A stretch of 43,824 bases of DNA, taken from contig NZ_RCIQ01000028.1 in the NCBI RefSeq assembly GCF_004000255.1, positions 1-43,824 of the forward strand, given 5' to 3'. Both the position numbers and the translations under genes were made by a program. Positions 25,107 through 33,393 of the stretch are shown here, piece after piece (positions within the stretch are counted from its first letter, which is position 1; each line of letters starts with the position of its first letter). The DNA is from Nioella ostreopsis. GTDB taxonomy: Bacteria; Pseudomonadota; Alphaproteobacteria; Rhodobacterales; Rhodobacteraceae. The notes under the pieces were generated by a model. The model was given only the letters and a program-made list of their open reading frames with translations, was not told the DNA's origin and did no database searches.

Positions 25107-25379
25107 ATGACCGACAAAACCGACAAGACCCTTGTGGATAGCGATATTCAGGTGGGCCGCAGCGGACGCCGCCGGTTCCTTGGACTGGCCGCAGCCGGTG
25201 GCACGGTGGCGCTGCTGCCCGGTCAGGCGCAGGCCGCAGATGGCGATACTGGATCGTGGAGCGATGGTAACGCCTGCCCGCGTGGGTCCGGCGGCACCCG
25301 CACCGGCTATACCGACAGCGACAATGGCAGCATCTCGGACAGGTCCGGCTACGGTCGCGGGCGGCCCAACAACTGCTGA
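25107..25379 (+). CDS. small Tat-signal secreted protein with Gly/Asp/Arg-rich tail (copy 2)
   Basis: The product is 90 aa and a paralogue of the gene 76 bp upstream. It shares KTLxDSDI at residues 8-15, a classical twin-arginine signal (SGRRRFLGLAAAGGTVAL), the AQA cleavage-like site, ACPRGSGG, TGYTDSDNGSISDRSGYGRG and a terminal NNC. Both cysteines are kept, suggesting a disulfide. There is no His or Met in the tail, so Arg, Asp, Asn and Tyr are the candidate residues for oxygenase action. GGAAGG precedes the ATG. Two near-matching copies with a conserved leader and tail point to selection on both parts. Confidence 0.75.
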   Translation: MTDKTDKTLVDSDIQVGRSGRRRFLGLAAAGGTVALLPGQAQAADGDTGSWSDGNACPRGSGGTRTGYTDSDNGSISDRSGYGRGRPNNC

Positions 25380-25390
25380 GGCCGTCCCTG

Positions 25391-26095
25391 TCAGATCATC
25401 TTGATCACGTCCTTGTCGATCGCCAGCATATAGCCCCGGCGGGCAATGTTTTTGACCAGCAATTCGCTGACCATCTGATTGCCGAGCGTATCGCGCAGGC
25501 GTTTGATTCGTGTGGCCCCCGCTGCTTCCTCGCAGTCGGATGCCGGTTTGCCCGACACCATTGATTCGATTTCTGCACCAGACAGCACGTCGTCATCCAT
25601 CCGCGCCTCGGCCAGAACTGACAGGGTTTCCATGGCGGCGGCGGTCAGTTTGAATTCCATGTTGTTGAGGTAGACGACACCCTCTTCGCGGCTGACCACG
25701 AGAGACGACACCTGAATGCCCGAACGTTCGATCTCATGCATGCGGCGGTTCAGGGTGATGATGGTGACAAGAAAGACCAGACAGGCGATCAGCAGTGCCG
25801 TGGCAAAGACGATCAGCACGAAGATGATGGCGCGATAGCTGGCCAGAACCTTGGAAAAGGTGGTGCCGGATTGCGCCAGAATCTCAAGAATTCTTATGGA
25901 TTCCGTTGTGGTCAGCGCGTCGTTGACGACGAAGATTTCCTCGACCGCGTCATTGAACGCGCCTGCATCGGGCAGGTAGGAAAACAACAAAATCGCCGCC
26001 ACCGCGAGGATGGCGACGACTGCCACGATCCCGAGTTGAACGACCCGGGTACCGGTTATCCGCGACTCAGAAGCGGAGGTAGTATTGTCCTGCAC
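25391..26095 (-). CDS. membrane-anchored winged-helix (OmpR/ToxR-type) regulator
   Basis: The product is 234 aa from the GTG at 26095, with GAGGAG a few bases upstream; an ATG at 26128 would add 11 residues. Two membrane segments: about 18-41 (VVQLGIVAVVAILAVAAIL) and about 92-118 (AIIFVLIVFATALLIACLVF), flanking a short extracytoplasmic loop. The C-terminal third is an OmpR/PhoB-type winged helix (FKLTAAAMETLSVLAEAR, ATRIKRLRDTLG, LLVKNIARRGYML). A membrane-tethered DNA-binding protein of this kind is a one-component sensor like ToxR, though ToxR has its DNA-binding domain at the N-terminus. It converges on the Tat-peptide genes and probably controls them (inference). Its 5' end overlaps the next gene's 3' end by 29 nt. 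Confidence 0.8.
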   Translation of the reverse strand: MQDNTTSASESRITGTRVVQLGIVAVVAILAVAAILLFSYLPDAGAFNDAVEEIFVVNDALTTTESIRILEILAQSGTTFSKVLASYRAIIFVLIVFATALLIACLVFLVTIITLNRRMHEIERSGIQVSSLVVSREEGVVYLNNMEFKLTAAAMETLSVLAEARMDDDVLSGAEIESMVSGKPASDCEEAAGATRIKRLRDTLGNQMVSELLVKNIARRGYMLAIDKDVIKMI

Positions 26096-26345
26096 GTTCT
26101 CTCCTCGAATCGAGCCCGGCCTCGTCAAAGACCGACATAACTTCCAGGAGCTGCCAGCCGCCCGTCAGGCGACCTGCGATGTTGGACGCGGCGGCGCCGA
26201 CAGAGCAGGCAGAATCCGGCAACTCGATCACACCGTAATGCAGGCGGAGCGGGTTATCCATCTTTGCCTTGTAGTCGGCGAAGCAAGTTGCGTTGGCCGT
26301 AGAGGCGAGGCCCATCAGGGCGAGGGAAAGAATAAGCTGTTTCAT
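26067..26345 (-). CDS. small secreted protein (hypothetical)
   Basis: The product is 92 aa with a clear Sec signal peptide (MKQLILSLALMGLASTANA, cleavage after ANA at 19). The mature part has two cysteines (TCFADYKAKMDNP and LPDSACSVGAAAS) and the phrase GGWQLLEVMSVFDEAGLDSR. I do not recognise a named family. It overlaps the membrane regulator's start by 29 nt and precedes it on the same strand, so they probably form one transcript, and the pair could act together in the periplasm. The start lacks a strong ribosome-binding site. Confidence 0.7.
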   Translation of the reverse strand: MKQLILSLALMGLASTANATCFADYKAKMDNPLRLHYGVIELPDSACSVGAAASNIAGRLTGGWQLLEVMSVFDEAGLDSRRERAGQYYLRF

Positions 26346-26533
26346 GGGGTTGAGTTAGTGTCAGATGGGCCTGTCATGCAATATCAGCAGCCCGATTTCC
26401 GGCTGTTATCCGATAGCGACGCCCTGATATTGCCTGTCTGACCGGGACCGGGGGATCATGAACGCACCAACCGCGCCTGCCCGCGGTGTTTCATGACGTG
26501 CCCCCAACACGTACCTATCCCGGAGACCAACCC

Positions 26534-27004
26534 ATGTTTAAGTTCCTTCCCAAATCCCTTGCCGCCGTCGGGCTGGCCCTAACCGTTGCCATTGCCGGCA
26601 CGGCTGCCAGCACCACCGAAGCCCGCGCCGACCGCGATGACCTGCGCACCTTCCTGGGTGCCGCTGCCGGCATCGTGATTCTCGGCAACATCCTGAATGA
26701 CCGTCACAACCATACCCATTATTATGCACCCGCGCCGGTCACGCGCTACGTTACCCCACCCGCCACGCATTATGTGGTTCCGCAGGTGATCGTGCCGAAC
26801 CTCGTGGCCCCCAGATCCTGCCACCGCCGCTTCGAGGGCCCGAATGTCGATATCCGCGCCTTCGGTGCTCATTGTTTGCAGCAGCACGTGCCCCACTATG
26901 CAGCTCTGCCCGGCAGCTGCCGCGAACGCATCTTCACCTATCAGGGCTGGCGCGACGTCTATGATGCGCAATGCCTTTACCGCCATGGCTGGGTTCGGTC
27001 GTAA
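26534..27004 (+). CDS. secreted hypothetical protein with four cysteines
   Basis: The product is 156 aa. The Sec signal peptide is [20 protein letters not shown] with an Ala-rich region and cleavage near ARA (about 33). The mature part starts [21 protein letters not shown], then a His/Tyr/Pro-rich stretch ([18 protein letters not shown]), then four spaced cysteines ([34 protein letters not shown]) that could form two disulfides. The ATG is supported by GGAG eight bases upstream. I do not recognise a named domain; similar proteins are seen in marine Rhodobacteraceae by general impression. A strong terminator follows. Confidence 0.7.
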   Translation: MFKFLPKSLAAVGLALTVAIAGTAASTTEARADRDDLRTFLGAAAGIVILGNILNDRHNHTHYYAPAPVTRYVTPPATHYVVPQVIVPNLVAPRSCHRRFEGPNVDIRAFGAHCLQQHVPHYAALPGSCRERIFTYQGWRDVYDAQCLYRHGWVRS

Positions 27005-27039
27005 CGGCTGACCAGCTTTCGTCGAGCAGTGCGACGGAA

Positions 27040-27070
27040 GGCGGCGGGGCTTTGGCCCCGTCGCCTTTTT
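27040..27070 (+). terminator. strong rho-independent terminator
   Basis: GGCGGCGGGGC (27040-27050), TTTG loop, then GCCCCGTCGCC (27055-27065) pair with a single G-T wobble, followed directly by TTTTT (27066-27070). It ends the secreted four-Cys gene and precedes rnhB, which starts 20 bp later. Confidence 0.85.
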
Positions 27071-27090
27071 GTTGTCTCTGCGGGACAGGC

Positions 27091-27724
27091 ATGGTTTCTG
27101 ACCACATGACCGAGGGACCGGATTTCAGTTTCGAGACACAGATTGGCGGTCGCGTCGCCGGAGTGGATGAGGTGGGCCGTGGCCCGCTGGCCGGGCCTGT
27201 CACAGCCGCCGCCGTGGTGCTGAACCCTGACGCGATTCCGGACGGGCTGAACGATTCAAAGAAGCTGACCGCCGGCAAGCGTACTGCACTTCTGGAAACG
27301 CTGCTGACCAGTGCCGAGGTGTCGCTTGGATGGGCCAGCGTCGAGGAGATCGACGCGCTCAACATCCGCAACGCCACCTTCCTCGCCATGACCCGCGCTT
27401 TGGCCGGGCTTGCCCCCGTTGATCACGCCCTTGTGGATGGCAACGCCCTGCCGCCCGATCTGCCCTGTCCCGCGACGACGATCATCAAGGGCGACGGTCG
27501 GAGTCTGTCGATTGCGGCGGCCTCAATTGCGGCAAAAGTCGGGCGGGACGCGCACATGATGGCGCTTTCAAGGCAATTTCCGGGCTATGGTTGGGAGAAG
27601 AATGCAGGCTATCCCACAGCGGACCACAAACAGGCGCTGCTAGATCTGGGGGTGACCCCCCACCATAGACGCAGCTTCAAGCCCGTCCACAATATCTTGT
27701 ATCAAGATAAATATATAACCCCCT

Positions 27725-27726
<2 letters not shown>
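27091..27726 (+). CDS. rnhB: ribonuclease HII
   Basis: The product is 211 aa. It removes ribonucleotides from RNA-DNA hybrids in the cytoplasm. Catalytic features: [14 protein letters not shown] (the Asp-Glu pair), [17 protein letters not shown] with the third acid, [14 protein letters not shown] and the HHRRSFKPV end. The chosen ATG gives normal family length; the frame is open to 26971, and an ATG five codons later is possible. Both starts have weak ribosome-binding sites. rnhB next to ccrM is a common alphaproteobacterial arrangement. Confidence 0.95.
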
Positions 27727-28918
<1,192 letters not shown>

Positions 28919-28977
28919 GAATACCAAGAAATTACCGCCCGTGCCTGTGGCCTGAAAGGTCCTGGCACGACACCTAT

Positions 28978-29011
28978 CCCCGCCCGCGTCAACGCGTTGG
29001 CGGGGCTTTTT
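28978..29011 (+). terminator. rho-independent terminator after ccrM
   Basis: CCCCGCC (28978-28984) pairs with GGCGGGG (28999-29005); an inner CGCG-TCAA-CGCG extends the structure. CTTTTT follows. It ends the ccrM transcript 60 bp after the stop. Confidence 0.82.
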
Positions 29012-29037
29012 CACGCCAACGTGACTGGACTCAAGGG

Positions 29038-29061
29038 TATCTACCTACTAGTTGGTAGATA
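29038..29061. promoter_or_regulatory. TetR-type palindromic operator at the start of its own gene
   Basis: TATCTACC at 29038-29045 is mirrored by GGTAGATA at 29054-29061, with a near-symmetric 8-bp centre (TACTAGTT). The right arm ends on the A of the ATG at 29061. Size and symmetry fit a TetR-family dimer site, so autorepression is likely. Its overlap with the start codon implies a very short or absent leader if the promoter lies inside it. Confidence 0.6.
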
Positions 29062-29636
29062 TGACCATGAAAGCCAATCTTTTGACTCACGCCGAGGCCT
29101 TGGCCCGCAGCCGCGGGATCGACGCGTTCAGCTATGCCGATCTTGCTGCCGCCACCGGCATCCGCAAGGCGAGTGTTCATTATCACTTTGCCACCAAGGC
29201 CGACCTGACGCTCGCGTTGATCGAGGACTACGCCGCGCGTATCGCTGACAGGCTGAACCAAATCGAAGCCCAAAGCGCCGCTGCCTCGGGTGCCTTGCGT
29301 GATTTCCTGCAGCTCTATCATGACGCGCTTGGCACAGGTGACAGCCTATGCCTCTGCGTGGCTTTCAGTGCCGCGACGGACAGCCTGCCCGAAGCGAGCG
29401 TCACGCGGGTCGAAGCCTTTCGCAAAGATGTGACCGCGTGGCTCAACGCCCAGTTCAACCGCGCGCGACAGGACGGATCGGTTCGCGCTCTGTCCGATCC
29501 CGCGCAGGAGGCCGCCGCGCTGTTTGCCCTTGTAGAAGGCGCACAGCTCGTCGCCCGCGCCGCCCGTAACCCTGACCGCTTCACCGATGCGGTCGCACAC
29601 TTCTCTGACCGACTGATAATGGGAGCCATCCAATGA
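29061..29636 (+). CDS. TetR-family transcriptional regulator
   Basis: The product is 191 aa. The N-terminal helix-turn-helix is FSYADLAAATGIRKASVHYH (about 24-43), followed by an all-helical ligand domain with two neighbouring cysteines (SLCLCVAFSA, about 93-102) that could sense thiol-reactive compounds. An ATG two codons later and a TTG at 29052 are alternative starts; none has a clear Shine-Dalgarno. It overlaps the cupin gene by 4 nt (ATGA), so the two form one operon, probably repressed by this protein through the palindrome at its start. The inducing ligand is unknown. Confidence 0.88.
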   Translation: MTMKANLLTHAEALARSRGIDAFSYADLAAATGIRKASVHYHFATKADLTLALIEDYAARIADRLNQIEAQSAAASGALRDFLQLYHDALGTGDSLCLCVAFSAATDSLPEASVTRVEAFRKDVTAWLNAQFNRARQDGSVRALSDPAQEAAALFALVEGAQLVARAARNPDRFTDAVAHFSDRLIMGAIQ

Positions 29637-30301
29637 AACTCAACGCCGACTTTTCCAAACGCGTTGTCATCCGGCCCGACGACTACGATTGGGTCGACTC
29701 CCCCGCATCGGGCGTACAGCGGATGATGCTGGACCGCATCGGGGAAGAGGTGGCCCGCGCGACCACCATCGTGCGCTTTGCCCCGAACAGCCAGTTCGAC
29801 CCCCATACCCATGGCGGAGGTGAGGAGTTTCTGGTGCTGGAGGGCGTCTTTTCGGACGAACACGGCGACTACCCGGCGGGCAGCTATGTGCGCAATCCGA
29901 TCGGCACGTCACATCGCCCCCATATCGGGCCAGAGGGCTGCACGATTCTGGTGAAGCTGTGCCAGTTTTCCGAAACGGACACCGATCAGAAGGCTATCGA
30001 CACGCGAAATGCAGCGTTTCAGCCAGGCTCGCGCCCCGGCCTGACGGTGCTGCCCCTGCACTCGCATGAGGCGGAGAATGTGGCGCTCGTCAGATGGGCC
30101 CCCGGCACGCGTTTTGCCGACCATGCCCATTGGGGCGGGGAAGAGATCTTCGTTATCGAAGGCACCTTTCAGGACGAGCATGGCGACTATCCCGCCGGCA
30201 CCTGGATCCGCAGCCCGCACCTGTCGCGCCACAATCCGTGGTCGGACGAGGGATGCCTGATCTACGTGAAAACCGGGCACCTGCCGGACATGGCGGCCTA
30301 G
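29633..30301 (+). CDS. double-cupin protein of the ChrR-like family
   Basis: The product is 222 aa with two tandem cupin domains. Repeat 1: FAPNSQFDPHTHGGGEEFLV then FSDEHGDYPAGSYVRNP. Repeat 2: WAPGTRFADHAHWGGEEIFV then FQDEHGDYPAGTWIRSP. The HxH and E residues of a metal site are present in both. The fold is that of the cupin domain of ChrR anti-sigma factors, but the zinc-binding anti-sigma domain is absent, so it is not an anti-sigma factor by itself. It may detoxify or sense reactive compounds. It is coupled to the TetR gene by a 4-nt overlap. Confidence 0.87.
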   Translation: MKLNADFSKRVVIRPDDYDWVDSPASGVQRMMLDRIGEEVARATTIVRFAPNSQFDPHTHGGGEEFLVLEGVFSDEHGDYPAGSYVRNPIGTSHRPHIGPEGCTILVKLCQFSETDTDQKAIDTRNAAFQPGSRPGLTVLPLHSHEAENVALVRWAPGTRFADHAHWGGEEIFVIEGTFQDEHGDYPAGTWIRSPHLSRHNPWSDEGCLIYVKTGHLPDMAA

Positions 30302-30377
30302 GTCGATCCACTAGGGAATTTGACAGACTAGGCCTGCCTAGGGTTTTGTTGGATTCGTCGATCTGTGGAGAAAACCA

Positions 30378-30485
30378 ATGGTTAGAGTGCCCTGCAACAT
30401 GTGTGGTGGACGCGGTGTCGTTCAGCCTGGAACACAGCCGATGACCTGCCCAAAATGCGGCGGATCTGGATTGAACGATGTCTAG
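30378..30485 (+). CDS. 35-aa DnaJ-type zinc-finger miniprotein
   Basis: The protein is only 35 aa but carries two CxxCxGxG modules, CNMCGGRG and CPKCGGSG, spaced as in the zinc finger of DnaJ. GGAG lies seven bases before the ATG. Such single DnaJ-like fingers bind one zinc ion and may act as mini-chaperones or protein-interaction modules; here the role is unknown. Its TAG stop overlaps the alkB stop of the opposite strand in a shared CTAG (30482-30485). The transcript source is either read-through from the cupin gene or its own promoter in the 76-bp gap. Confidence 0.72.
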   Translation: MVRVPCNMCGGRGVVQPGTQPMTCPKCGGSGLNDV

Positions 30486-31624
30486 ACAGCCCCGCGCGGC
30501 ATGGGTGTCTTGCCTTTGTTGTAAGCCCGCCAGTCTGTGACTTCCGGGTAATACATCTGCCGCCACCGTCGCACGCGCGGGTTCATGTGCCTTCGCCAGA
30601 GCGGCGGGAACAGGGCAATGGCGGTCATTGCAGGATAGCCAAGCGGCAGTTGCGGCGCGTCGGCCTCTGAGTATGTCTGCAACAGGGGGAAGCGACGGCT
30701 CGGTTTGTAGTGGTGGTCCGAATGGCGTTGCAGGTTGATTAACAGCCAGTTCGACACGCGATGCGAGGCATTCCAGCTGTGGCGTGGCTGAACATGTTCG
30801 TATTTGCCATTGCCCAGGTGTTTCCGCGTCAGCCCGTAATGCTCGATGTAATTCGTCAGCTCCAGCAGCGTGACTGCGATGAAGGCCTGAAACAGGAACA
30901 GGCCAAGCCCGGCCCAACCACCGATCAGCAGCACGACCACGATCATCGCGCCCTGCAAGGCCCAATAGCGCCAGAACGGGTTGGCCGCGTCATGCCAAGG
31001 CCGCCCCTTGCGGGCGAGCATCGCCTTTTCGGCCCGGAAGGCGGATCGCGGGCACTCGCGCAGCACCCGCCAGAAGAACCGGTGAAATCCTTCGTTGTAG
31101 CGCGCCGTCACCGGATCACGCGGTGTGCCCACATGGATGTGGTGGACCAGCAGATGTTCGCTGCGGAAATGGCTGTAGAGCACCGAGGCCATCAACAGAT
31201 CGCCCAACCAGCGTTCCAGGTTGTTTCTCTGGTGCATCAGCTCATGCGCATAGACGATGCCGATACCGCCCGACATGACGCCGACACCGTAGAACAGCAG
31301 CAGCTTCTCCCATGTCGCCAGATGGTCCGAATGGGTCGCGTACCAGATCAGCGACAGGACGGTGACGATCTGCACCGGGAACCAGATCAGCGTGACCAGC
31401 CGATACCAGAACAGCCCGTCCTCGGGCGTCTCGGGATCGGGGTTATCCTGATTGAGGCCAGAGATCGCATCGAGCAGCGTCGTCAGCCCGATGGCATAGA
31501 GCGGCAGCAGCAGCAGCGCCAGCCCCCCGGCCCAGGCCCCGAACACCGCCAGCGGCACCAACAGGACCGACATCCAGAAGGGCAGGGCGTTTTGCAGTTT
31601 GGCAACCTGAGAGGCGGGGATCAT
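30482..31624 (-). CDS. alkB: AlkB-type alkane 1-monooxygenase (integral membrane di-iron hydroxylase)
   Basis: The product is 380 aa. It hydroxylates the terminal carbon of alkanes in the inner membrane, with electrons from rubredoxin. The histidine boxes are complete: HELMH (127-131), HLLVHH (157-162), NYIEHYG (258-264) and HSDHH (301-305). Several hydrophobic helices occur at about 15-50, 75-95, 105-125 and 225-255. No rubredoxin gene or fused rubredoxin domain is present in the window. The start is taken at 31624 where the family begins; the ribosome-binding site is weak. Alkane use is likely from motifs; related fatty-acid or xylene hydroxylases are the alternative. Confidence 0.88.
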   Translation of the reverse strand: MIPASQVAKLQNALPFWMSVLLVPLAVFGAWAGGLALLLLPLYAIGLTTLLDAISGLNQDNPDPETPEDGLFWYRLVTLIWFPVQIVTVLSLIWYATHSDHLATWEKLLLFYGVGVMSGGIGIVYAHELMHQRNNLERWLGDLLMASVLYSHFRSEHLLVHHIHVGTPRDPVTARYNEGFHRFFWRVLRECPRSAFRAEKAMLARKGRPWHDAANPFWRYWALQGAMIVVVLLIGGWAGLGLFLFQAFIAVTLLELTNYIEHYGLTRKHLGNGKYEHVQPRHSWNASHRVSNWLLINLQRHSDHHYKPSRRFPLLQTYSEADAPQLPLGYPAMTAIALFPPLWRRHMNPRVRRWRQMYYPEVTDWRAYNKGKTPMPRGAV

Positions 31625-31715
31625 CGCGGGGGCCTTTGTGACAGAGCGTCGGGTACTGGTGACACGGATTGCTGAAAACAAGTTGAACGCAGTCTTGCGC
31701 AAGCGACAGCGTATC

Positions 31716-32774
31716 TCAATCCTCTGGCCACGCACCTTGCGCGAGGTCAAAGGCCTTGCGCATCACTGTCGGCAGGTTTGCGGGTCGGAAGGCATCGCGA
31801 GGCAGAAAGCTGCCCCGGTTCGGGTCCGCCACGCTCACTGTGGCCAGCCGCAGCGACAGGCGCAGGTGGAAATGGGTGAAGGTGTGGCGCACCTCCAGCC
31901 CCGGATCGTGCCAATCGGCCTTTAGTGGTGGAGCTTCTGTAGGGGCTTGTTCCGTCCACTCGGTGCCGGGCCAGCCGAGCATACCGCCAAGCAATCCTTT
32001 TTCGGGTCGGGTTTCCAGCAGCCACGCGCCATCCGTCCGGCGAGCCAGATAGGCAATCCCGTACCGGATCGGCTTGGCCTTCTTGGGTGTCTTGCGGGGC
32101 AGATCGGCGGCGATGCCCTCGGCGCGCGCCCGGCACGGATCGCGCAGGGGGCAGATGCCGCAAGCTGGATTTCGGGGTGTGCAGATCGTCGCGCCAAGGT
32201 CCATCACCGCCTGCGCGTGGTCGCCGGGGCGTTTAGCCGGGGTCAGTCGGGAAGCGTGGGCTTTCAAGACCGGTTTCACCTCAGGCAGAGGCGTTGTTTC
32301 CGCAAAGAGCCGCGACATCACTCGTTCCACATTGCCGTCCATCACCGGCGCGGGCCGGTCGAAGGCGATGGAGGCGATGGCGGCGGCGGTATAGGGGCCG
32401 ATGCCGGGCAGGCTCAGCAGCCCCTCTTCGGTATCGGGAAACCGGCCGCCATGCTGATCCGCCACCACACGGGCGCATTTCAGCAGGTTGCGCGCGCGGG
32501 CATAGTAGCCAAGCCCGGCCCATTCCCCCATGACCTCGGAATCCTCTTCCGCCGCCAACGCCACCACCGTCGGCCAGCGGGTCGTGAACCGGTGAAAATA
32601 GTCCTTCACAGCGGCCACGGTTGTCTGTTGCAGCATGACCTCTGACAGCCAGACCGCATAGGGGTCGGGCATGACACCCGCCGCCCGGTCTGCAGGTCCC
32701 ACACGCCACGGCAGCACGCGCGCGTGCCGGTCATACCAGTCCAAAAGGACGGCGCTGTAATCTTCGTCACGCAA
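31716..32774 (-). CDS. mutY: A/G-specific adenine DNA glycosylase
   Basis: The product is 352 aa. It removes adenine mispaired with 8-oxoguanine. The helix-hairpin-helix-GPD-type core includes LLSLPGIGPYTAAAIASIAF and VMDGNVERVMSRLF. The iron-sulfur cysteines follow the C-x6-C-x2-C-x5-C rule (CTPRNPACGICPLRDPC). The C-terminal NUDIX-like domain (about 225-350) recognises the 8-oxoguanine strand. It is divergent from the dciA-like gene across 80 bp, and alkB lies 91 bp downstream on the same strand. Confidence 0.95.
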   Translation of the reverse strand: MRDEDYSAVLLDWYDRHARVLPWRVGPADRAAGVMPDPYAVWLSEVMLQQTTVAAVKDYFHRFTTRWPTVVALAAEEDSEVMGEWAGLGYYARARNLLKCARVVADQHGGRFPDTEEGLLSLPGIGPYTAAAIASIAFDRPAPVMDGNVERVMSRLFAETTPLPEVKPVLKAHASRLTPAKRPGDHAQAVMDLGATICTPRNPACGICPLRDPCRARAEGIAADLPRKTPKKAKPIRYGIAYLARRTDGAWLLETRPEKGLLGGMLGWPGTEWTEQAPTEAPPLKADWHDPGLEVRHTFTHFHLRLSLRLATVSVADPNRGSFLPRDAFRPANLPTVMRKAFDLAQGAWPED

Positions 32775-32854
32775 GTTTTATCTCTCCGCCCGTTGCTGCC
32801 CCATTGGTTCCCTCGCCCGGGAAGGATAGATTGACAGGGATGAAAGGAAACCCG

Positions 32855-33382
32855 ATGTCCGCAGCACGGCCCAAAATGCCGCCCAAGCCCCCCCGCCGCA
32901 AGCGCGGGTTCGAGGCCGCGTCCAAACTGGTCGCCGGGCATCTGCGCGGGCCGCTGGAAAAGCGCGGGTTTTCCGAGGCCAAGCTGATCACCCATTGGCC
33001 CGAGATCGTGGGCGAGGAGATTGCTGCCAGTGCCATGCCGGTCAAGATCCGCCACGCCCATGGCGGCATCGGCACGACGCTGGTTCTGCTGACCACGGGC
33101 GGCCACGCGCCGCTGCTGGAAATGCAGAAGGATACGATCCGCCAAAAGGTCAATGCGTGCTACGGCTACAACGCCGTCAGCAAGGTGCAGATCACCCAGA
33201 CCGCCCCAACCGGCTTTGCCGAGGGGCAGGTGCAGTTCACCGCCCGGCCCAAGCCGAAACCCGCGCCAAGCTCCGAGGTTCTACAGGCTGCACATGCCGC
33301 CGCCGCCCCGATTCACGATGAACGTCTCAAAGAGGCGCTTGAACGCCTTGCCCGGAACGTTCTAACCAAGAACAGTCATTGA
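32855..33382 (+). CDS. DUF721 / DciA-like protein
   Basis: The product is 175 aa. The core (SKLVAGHLRGPLEKRGFSEA then LITHWPEIVGEEIAASAMPV) is the DUF721 fold shared with DciA, the ancestral replicative-helicase loader of many bacteria. The N-terminal 15 residues are basic and Pro-rich and could bind DNA. AAAGGA precedes the ATG at 32855; ATGs at 32840 and 32804 are weaker. Its position between mutY and a DsbA-type gene is conserved in alphaproteobacteria. Helicase loading is inferred from family membership only. Confidence 0.85.
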   Translation: MSAARPKMPPKPPRRKRGFEAASKLVAGHLRGPLEKRGFSEAKLITHWPEIVGEEIAASAMPVKIRHAHGGIGTTLVLLTTGGHAPLLEMQKDTIRQKVNACYGYNAVSKVQITQTAPTGFAEGQVQFTARPKPKPAPSSEVLQAAHAAAAPIHDERLKEALERLARNVLTKNSH

Positions 33383-33393
33383 GGAGAGCATTC

